From Gammaproteobacteria bacterium (GTDB lineage Bacteria > Pseudomonadota > Gammaproteobacteria > DRLM01), in contig JAHFRV010000021.1 of assembly GCA_023266095.1 (NCBI GenBank), positions 1 through 51,782 on the forward strand: DNA of 51,782 nucleotides. The letters are read 5' to 3'. Shown in pieces: positions 46,963-51,782 of the stretch (the first letter of the stretch is position 1; the number at the start of each line of letters is the position of its first letter). The position numbers and the translations under genes were made by a program. Below the pieces are notes generated by a model that worked only from the letters and a program-made list of their open reading frames with translations, did not search any database and had not been told where the DNA came from.

Positions 46963-49143
46963 ATGGACAATAACGGCCAACGGCCCAAGGAACTTCAGCT
47001 CGTTGTAGAAGCGCGGCATCACGACCCCTTCGCCGTGCTGGGTAAACATCCCGATCATAAGGGCGAACTCATCCGCGTCTACCTGCCCGGCGCCGAATCG
47101 GTGTCCATCCTTGACGGCAAGCTGCCCATGCAGCGCATCGATGGCAGTGATTTCTTCGAGTGGCGCGGCAACAGCGGCGAGGTGCCCGACCGCTATCAAC
47201 TACACTGGCGGACGCGGGATGGCGCCACCCTCACCGCCTACGATCCTTACTGCTTTCCGCCCCAGATCCCCGAATTCGATCTTCATCTTTTCACCGAAGG
47301 CCACCATTGGCATATCTACCGCTTGCTCGGCTCGCACCCGTACGAGGTGGAAGGCGTGGCCGGTGTGCTCTTCGCCACCTGGGCGCCCAATGCCGCGCGG
47401 GTCAGCGTGGTGGGCGACTTCAACGGCTGGGACGGCCGCCGTCATCCCATGCGCATCCGCGGCGGCAGCGGGGTGTGGGAGTTATTCATCCCCGGACTCG
47501 CGCCGGGCGCGCTGTATAAATTCGAACTGCGCAACCGCGACAGCGGCTTCATCTACCTCAAGGCCGACCCATTCGGTCAACAATTCGAAGTGCGGCCCAG
47601 CACCGCCTCAGTGGTGCGACAGAACACGCCCTATGCCTGGCAAGATCAAAACTGGATGGCCGCGCACGCGGCGCATGATTGGCAGCACGCGCCTTTGTCT
47701 ATCTACGAAGTCCATCTCGGTTCGTGGCAACGGAACGAACAGGGCGGTTTTCTCAATTACCGCGACTTGGCCCATCGCCTGGTGGATTACGTCACCCCCC
47801 TGGGTTTCACGCACATCGAATTGCTGCCGATTACCGAACACCCGCTGGACGCCTCCTGGGGTTATCAAACCATCGGCAACTACGCGGTCACCAGCCGCTT
47901 CGGCACGCCGGACGACTTCCGTTATTTCGTCGATCATTGCCATGCCCACGGCATCGGCGTCCTGCTCGATTGGGTGCCCGGTCATTTTCCCAAAGACCCG
48001 CACGGCCTGGTACGCTTCGACGGCAGCGCGCTCTACGAACACGAAGACCCGCGCCGCGGCGAACACCGCGACTGGGGCACGCTGATTTACAACTACGGCC
48101 GCAATGAGGTTAAAAATTATCTGCTGTCGAGCGCGGTATTCTGGCTGGAGGAATTCCATCTCGACGGTCTGCGCGTGGACGCGGTGGCCTCCATGCTGTA
48201 CCTGGATTACTCACGCCAAGCCGGCGACTGGGTGCCCAATATCTACGGGGGCAATGAGAACCTTGAAGCCATCGCCTTTCTGCGCCAGCTCAATGAAGTC
48301 ACCCACAGCGAATTCCCCGGCACCATGATCATGGCGGAAGAATCCACCTCCTGGCCCATGGTCTCGCGCCCCACTTGGCTGGGCGGCTTAGGCTTCAGTA
48401 TGAAGTGGAACATGGGCTGGATGCACGACAGCCTTGCCTACATGAAAAAAGACCCCGTTTACCGCCACTACCACCACAACATGCTGACCTTCGGGCTGGT
48501 CTACAGCTTCTCCGAAAATTTCATCCTGCCCTTCTCCCACGACGAGGTGGTGCATGGCAAAGGCTCGCTGCTGCACCGCATGCCCGGCGACGAATGGCAG
48601 CGCTTCGCCAATCTGCGCCTCTTGTACACCTATATGTTTACTTATCCGGGCAAGAAACTCCTGTTCATGGGCTGCGAATTCGGCCAGGGACGCGAATGGG
48701 ACTACGACGCGGCGCTTGATTGGCACGTGCTGGATCAGGGTTTTCACCAGGGCGTGCGGCAGTTGGTGAGCGACCTCAATAAACTCTATCGCGAACTGCC
48801 CGCCCTGCACCGCTACGACTTTGAAGCGCGCGGTTTCGAGTGGATCGATTGTCACGACGCCACCCAATCGGTGCTGAGCTACCTGCGCCGCAGCGGCGAG
48901 CAGGTCGCCGTGGTGGTCATGAATTTCACCCCCGTGCCGCGCCGAGACTACCGCCTGGGCATACCCTATCCCGGCCTCTACCGCGAAGCGTTCAACTCCG
49001 ATTCAAGCCTCTATGCGGGCAGCAACCTGGGTAATGCCGGAATGGTAGAGGCCGAAGCCCTGCCGTGGATGGGGCGGCCCTATTCCATCTCCATCAGCTT
49101 GCCCCCGCTGGGGGCGGTGGTATTCATCCCCAACGCCGGCTGA
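46963..49143 (+). CDS. glgB: 1,4-alpha-glucan branching enzyme
   Basis: Adds alpha-1,6 branches to glycogen. The 726-residue protein has the long-form N-terminal repeat ([20 protein letters not shown]), a CBM48 domain ([31 protein letters not shown]) and the GH13 catalytic barrel: [67 protein letters not shown] with nucleophile Asp, [11 protein letters not shown] with acid Glu, and [14 protein letters not shown]. The C-terminal beta domain ends the protein. The ATG at 46963 directly follows a TTG that could also start. Divergent from glgC. No glgA or glgX is in the window. Confidence 0.95.
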   Translation: MDNNGQRPKELQLVVEARHHDPFAVLGKHPDHKGELIRVYLPGAESVSILDGKLPMQRIDGSDFFEWRGNSGEVPDRYQLHWRTRDGATLTAYDPYCFPPQIPEFDLHLFTEGHHWHIYRLLGSHPYEVEGVAGVLFATWAPNAARVSVVGDFNGWDGRRHPMRIRGGSGVWELFIPGLAPGALYKFELRNRDSGFIYLKADPFGQQFEVRPSTASVVRQNTPYAWQDQNWMAAHAAHDWQHAPLSIYEVHLGSWQRNEQGGFLNYRDLAHRLVDYVTPLGFTHIELLPITEHPLDASWGYQTIGNYAVTSRFGTPDDFRYFVDHCHAHGIGVLLDWVPGHFPKDPHGLVRFDGSALYEHEDPRRGEHRDWGTLIYNYGRNEVKNYLLSSAVFWLEEFHLDGLRVDAVASMLYLDYSRQAGDWVPNIYGGNENLEAIAFLRQLNEVTHSEFPGTMIMAEESTSWPMVSRPTWLGGLGFSMKWNMGWMHDSLAYMKKDPVYRHYHHNMLTFGLVYSFSENFILPFSHDEVVHGKGSLLHRMPGDEWQRFANLRLLYTYMFTYPGKKLLFMGCEFGQGREWDYDAALDWHVLDQGFHQGVRQLVSDLNKLYRELPALHRYDFEARGFEWIDCHDATQSVLSYLRRSGEQVAVVVMNFTPVPRRDYRLGIPYPGLYREAFNSDSSLYAGSNLGNAGMVEAEALPWMGRPYSISISLPPLGAVVFIPNAG

Positions 49144-49215
49144 ACTCACCGCGCCTTCACGCCCCTAAACGACCCGCCCCGAACATCAGCACTCCGAGGA
49201 GGATAGGCAGCTCGC

Positions 49216-49246
49216 GTAGGGCGCAATAACCGAAGGGCATTGCGCC
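49216..49246. repeat. REP-like element
   Basis: GTAGGGCGCAATAACCGAAG leads into GGCATTGCGCC. GGCGCAAT (49220-49227) pairs perfectly with ATTGCGCC (49239-49246). The conserved GTAG head followed by an imperfect hairpin is the typical REP layout. It lies 6 bases past the stop of the transposase remnant, as expected for REP/RAYT loci. Confidence 0.65.
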
Positions 49247-49251
49247 GAATG

Positions 49252-49404
49252 TCAATCGTCGTAGCCCAATGCATTCTCATCACCTCCAGCCCAATCCTCG
49301 GGGTAAATGCCTTGGTCGACTAAGCGATGGAACGTCGAATAGGGCCAGTCGCGGAGGAATCTCAATCGCGCGTCCTCTTGAGTGCCCTGTTGGGCGATAA
49401 ACTT
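49252..49404 (-). pseudogene. REP-associated tyrosine transposase (RAYT), C-terminal remnant
   Basis: On the minus strand an in-frame stretch of about 48 codons encodes ARLRFLRDWPYSTFHRLVDQ, then GIYPEDWAGGDENALGYDD and a TGA at 49252-49254. The WPYSTFHRLV...GIYPEDW block is the C-terminal signature of TnpA_REP (Y1 transposase/IS200-like) proteins. An in-frame stop precedes it and the catalytic HUH and Tyr parts are missing, so it is a remnant. It stands next to a REP-like hairpin and just downstream of an AT-rich gene pair, marking a recombination junction. Confidence 0.75.
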
Positions 49405-49671
49405 TCACCTTTTTTGAGCCAAATGCTTCAATACTAAATTTGCAATTTCATCAACTGTTCCTGTTTGGTTCCATTCTTCAAATGTGGGTTTGATCTCAAA
49501 ATGTTTTACGACTTCCATTGCAAAAACCGTAAGATCATCTCCTGCAATATGCATATCTCGCACAAGCTCCTTATTAGGTAAAACTTCGCTTGCTTCAACC
49601 CACCCAACAACATCAATAAGAATGTTTTTAATCGCTTCTACCACTTGATCTTTTGTAAGCTCACTTACCAT
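49405..49671 (-). CDS. Acyl-carrier-like small protein (DUF1493-like)
   Basis: An 88-residue, acidic, helical protein of AT-rich codon use. The layout KDQVVEAIKNILIDVVGWVE, ELVRDMHIAGDDLTVFAMEV, HFEIKPTFEEWNQTGTVDEI recalls acyl carrier proteins and DUF1493. The usual phosphopantetheine serine (DSL) is replaced by GDDL, so it should not carry an acyl chain. The ATG at 49671 has GAGG 6 bases upstream and lies inside the end of the upstream gene (11-base overlap), so the pair is translationally coupled. It might be an immunity or chaperone partner of that gene; this is inference from the pairing only. Confidence 0.6.
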   Translation of the reverse strand: MVSELTKDQVVEAIKNILIDVVGWVEASEVLPNKELVRDMHIAGDDLTVFAMEVVKHFEIKPTFEEWNQTGTVDEIANLVLKHLAQKR

Positions 49672-50230
49672 TGCGAGCCTCATACGCGCACATGCCGATA
49701 CTAACCACATCAAAGACAGCCAAACCTACTGCAGCAAAGGGCAATGCTCGCCCTACAATACCAAATATACGGATAGTGCCAAAGGTTGCTTTCGCTAATC
49801 GTGCAGCAGTTGATCCTGCAGGTAGTCTTGCTTTTGGAAAAAACTTTAAACCGTAGTGACTTACCCTATTGGTAGTTTCGCTTGAACCTCTTTGTACCCA
49901 ATGACCAAGCTTCACCTTATCAACCGGAATGCTCCCATATATAGCAAGTCCTGATACTACCGTAAGCCCATAGTGTTCTTTTGTACACTCCCATAATGTC
50001 TCGAAAGTGGTCTCAGGAACTTTGATCTCAGGCGCTGTGACTTTTACAAATTTATATCCATTGTTAAATCTATTCTTCATTACCGGAAGAGCAATAGCAC
50101 CGCTATAGTTTGGCGATAACAATTGAAAATCATTAACGAGTGCATTTGGATACGGATCGAATATGAGACCTTGCTGCCGTAGCTGGCTCACTCCATCGAA
50201 TATCGCTGAATGTAATGACAACTCCTGCAT
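49661..50230 (-). CDS. Unknown 189-residue protein with hydrophobic C-terminus
   Basis: I do not recognise a firm family. The protein starts MQELSLHSAIFDGVSQLRQQ with GGGAGA 6-7 bases upstream. The middle is mixed alpha/beta (FETLWECTKEHYGLTVVSGL). The C-terminus has a helical, hydrophobic hairpin: TFGTIRIFGIVGRALPFAAV, then GLAVFDVVSIGMCAYEARNGK. That ending resembles the STM2901-type proteins sometimes encoded with DUF1493-like partners, and also some small effector toxins. Its base composition is much more AT-rich than the core genes, which suggests transfer. An effector/partner pair is one possible reading. Confidence 0.5.
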   Translation of the reverse strand: MQELSLHSAIFDGVSQLRQQGLIFDPYPNALVNDFQLLSPNYSGAIALPVMKNRFNNGYKFVKVTAPEIKVPETTFETLWECTKEHYGLTVVSGLAIYGSIPVDKVKLGHWVQRGSSETTNRVSHYGLKFFPKARLPAGSTAARLAKATFGTIRIFGIVGRALPFAAVGLAVFDVVSIGMCAYEARNGK

Positions 50231-50590
50231 TTTTTATCTCCCTTTAATATTACTTCTGGCTATTTTACGGAAGATTCCCCATAGTGCCCAACGCCAGAGT
50301 TCAGCCAAGGGTGGGCATGTTTTTATGCCCACGCAGCACACCACACAAACCACCCCATCACGTAACGAATGCATCATCATCACCAACCCGACACCCTATC
50401 GTGTACAACATGCATACATGCATCACACATTATCGTATGGCCATCACCGCGTGGGCACAAACATCGTGCCCACCCTACCCGGCTGCATTTTCAGGATCAT
50501 CTGTTTCAACCGTCACTTTTCCAGTTGTAAAAAGCCGCTTGCTGCGTTACTGCTCTTCGTGAGCGTGATTGAACGCATCTCGCCCCCTTT
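50231..50590. other. Non-coding stretch with inverted REP-like pair and IS1182 end
   Basis: No gene is supported. The stretch begins with the promoter side of the AT-rich gene pair (50231-50300), continues with two inverted hairpin repeats (50308-50476) and ends with about 110 bases downstream of the IS1182-type transposase that should include the element's terminal repeat, whose exact boundary I cannot place. Confidence 0.45.
50308..50476. repeat. Inverted pair of REP-like hairpins (BIME/MITE-like)
   Basis: GTGGGCAT/ATGCCCAC (50311-50332) and GTGGGCAC/GTGCCCAC (50451-50473) are two perfect 8-bp hairpins. Read from outside inwards, both ends share GGGTGGGCA, a T-rich loop and TGCCCACGC, so the 169-base unit has inverted, hairpin-forming ends. 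The interior is AC-rich and encodes nothing. Such GGGTGGGCA...TGCCCACGC units are widespread REP-like repeats in proteobacteria. Confidence 0.6.
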
Positions 50591-51781
50591 TCAATGCACC
50601 GCATAGCCATGATGCGCCAGTTTTTCGATGTTGTGGACCAGACAATAAAGCTTCCACTGGCCATCCACCTTGCGCTGGCCGCGTAAGGTGAAGCGGGTGA
50701 GCTGTTTGTTGCCGCGCAGGTTGCCGAACACAGGTTCAACCGTGGCGAAGCGGCGGGTGATCATCTCGCGTCCCGCATCGCTGTCGATCTTGTGTTTCAT
50801 TCTATCGGTGTGGCTCGGTCCTTCACGCCTTCCTTGAAAGAAGGCGACTTGCCGGGTCCTGGTTTTGTCGGGTTTACGTAGACAGGCATCGCGCAGCTGG
50901 CAGGGCCGACAGTCCTGTTGGGCGCCGCTGAATTTGATGGCGATGTGGCCGCTGATGGTGCAGTTACCGCCGTTGCGGTAGAGGCGCTTGCCCGCGGGGC
51001 AGATGCAATGGCTGTGGTCATCGGCCAGCTTGAAATCAGCATTGGTGTAACACTTGGCTTTGCCGGGTGGTTTTTCTCGTTTGTCCCACAAGGGATCGGG
51101 CTTGCTGGCATGGATGGCCTGATCGGCGTAGCGTTCATCACGCTTGCGGTAGCCGTTGTCGGGAATGCAGGCGTCGATCTCTTTTTCGGCCAGTGCCTTG
51201 AGGTTGGCTTCGGAGTGATAGCCCGAATCGGCGGCAATGGTAGTGGTGTCGCATCGATAGGGTTCAATAGCCGTGACAACCGGGAGTAACAGCGCCTGCT
51301 CAGAACCCGTGCCATGGGCTTGAGCGTCGATGATGATCTGGCGTTTCTCATCGACAGCGGCAACGCCGGTGTAGCCCTGAATCACCCCTTTGCCCGTGGC
51401 CATCTTAGCCGATTCATTGTCGGTGCGGTTGGAGAGCCGTATTGCACCACGCGCACCCTTGCGATCCTCTTTGTTCTGCGCCAGCCAGGCGCGAATCTGC
51501 TGCGCCTCCTGCTTGAGCCGCTCCCGCTTTTTAATGTCGCGCTGCATCACTTCATCATCCGTGGGTGCAGTGTCGGTCTGACGATGCTTGGCGATGATCT
51601 TCTCGGCCGCCGCCTCCATCTTGGCCGCCTGACGCTGAAAATCCTTGCGGCTACCTGACTTGGCCTTGCTGGCGTTGGAAGGTAGTTTCACCCCATCGAT
51701 GGCAAACATCTCACGGCCAATCAGTCCCTGGCGATCACAGATCAACAGCACCTGAGCAAACAGCTTGGCCACGCGATCGCC
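50591..51781 (-). CDS. IS1182-family transposase (N-terminus beyond window edge)
   Basis: The frame runs through the window edge, so only the last 396 residues are seen. Visible DDE-domain parts are GREMFAIDGVKLPSNASKAK (first Asp), TTTIAADSGYHSEANLKALA (second Asp) and RRFATVEPVFGNLRGNKQLT (Glu). Between them lies a charged insertion (about 60-120) and a cysteine-rich block CICPAGKRLYRNGGNC, then CRPCQLRDACLRKPDKTRTR, all typical of IS1182/IS5-like elements with a zinc-binding insert. It ends HNIEKLAHHGYAVH. No frameshift is seen, so this copy may be active. It borders the AT-rich gene pair. Confidence 0.88.
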   Translation of the reverse strand, partial: GDRVAKLFAQVLLICDRQGLIGREMFAIDGVKLPSNASKAKSGSRKDFQRQAAKMEAAAEKIIAKHRQTDTAPTDDEVMQRDIKKRERLKQEAQQIRAWLAQNKEDRKGARGAIRLSNRTDNESAKMATGKGVIQGYTGVAAVDEKRQIIIDAQAHGTGSEQALLLPVVTAIEPYRCDTTTIAADSGYHSEANLKALAEKEIDACIPDNGYRKRDERYADQAIHASKPDPLWDKREKPPGKAKCYTNADFKLADDHSHCICPAGKRLYRNGGNCTISGHIAIKFSGAQQDCRPCQLRDACLRKPDKTRTRQVAFFQGRREGPSHTDRMKHKIDSDAGREMITRRFATVEPVFGNLRGNKQLTRFTLRGQRKVDGQWKLYCLVHNIEKLAHHGYAVH

Positions 51782-51782
51782 C

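Larger units (their letters stand above)
49144..49404. other. Mobile-DNA remnants after glgB
   Basis: No intact gene is present. The stretch holds a REP-like hairpin (49216-49246) and the C-terminal end of a REP-associated transposase on the minus strand (49252-49404), described separately. The first 70 bases after glgB show nothing recognisable, including no clear terminator. Confidence 0.5.

Overview
The window looks like chromosome from a GC-rich gammaproteobacterium, probably Chromatiales-like or a related sulfur/iron lineage. That placement is inferred from the gene order xseB-ispA / dxs-queD-folE2, from glyA-nrdR-ribD-ribE-ribB-ribH-nusB-thiL-pgpA, from queA/tgt-yajC-secD-secF, and from the rubrerythrin / Fe-S protein / DUF3501 trio. 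No species can be named from the sequence alone. Most of it is core metabolism, with insertions, remnants and signalling genes at the joints.

Layout. 1-120: right end of an IS5-type element. 357-5727: parE, two histidine kinases, and a GNAT remnant between them. 5895-8336 (minus): DUF3501, Fe-S oxidoreductase and rubrerythrin, with a promoter and a PerR-like operator. 8558-14420: xseB and ispA, then an inserted sterol-desaturase-type gene with an orphan ORF and a hairpin-rich MITE-like block, then dxs, queD and folE2. 14669-18835: a three-gene signalling cluster made of an outer-membrane-like protein frameshifted at a C7 tract, a small periplasmic binding-like protein, and a membrane GGDEF-EAL protein. 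18914-26689 (minus): the riboflavin/thiamine/one-carbon operon. 27046-28419: a second GGDEF protein. 28595-32955 (minus): secF, secD, yajC, tgt, with queA displaced to 38235-39269. Between tgt and queA lies an electron-transfer flavoprotein module: ETF-ubiquinone oxidoreductase and a LysR regulator on minus, etfB-etfA-fpr on plus. 39367-39453: tRNA-Leu(CAA). 39664-49143: glycogen/alpha-glucan genes (glgP, malQ, GH57, glgC, glgB). 49216-51782: mobile and accessory DNA with a REP, a RAYT transposase remnant, an AT-rich two-gene pair, an inverted REP-like pair, and an IS1182-type transposase running off the end.

How the genes fit together. FolE2 makes the dihydroneopterin triphosphate that QueD uses, and tgt and queA in the same window finish queuosine in tRNA. 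The rib genes supply FMN/FAD for the ETF module. glgC and glgB build glycogen, while glgP, malQ and GH57 remodel or degrade it; glgA is not in the window. Four signal-transduction proteins (two kinases, two c-di-GMP enzymes) lie within 28 kb.

The most interesting leads are the C7-tract ON/OFF candidate in the barrel/binding-protein/c-di-GMP cluster, the ETF module inserted between queA and tgt, the PerR-like operator of the rubrerythrin cluster, and the AT-rich gene pair at 49405-50230. All functional calls come from reading motifs by eye; no database search was run.
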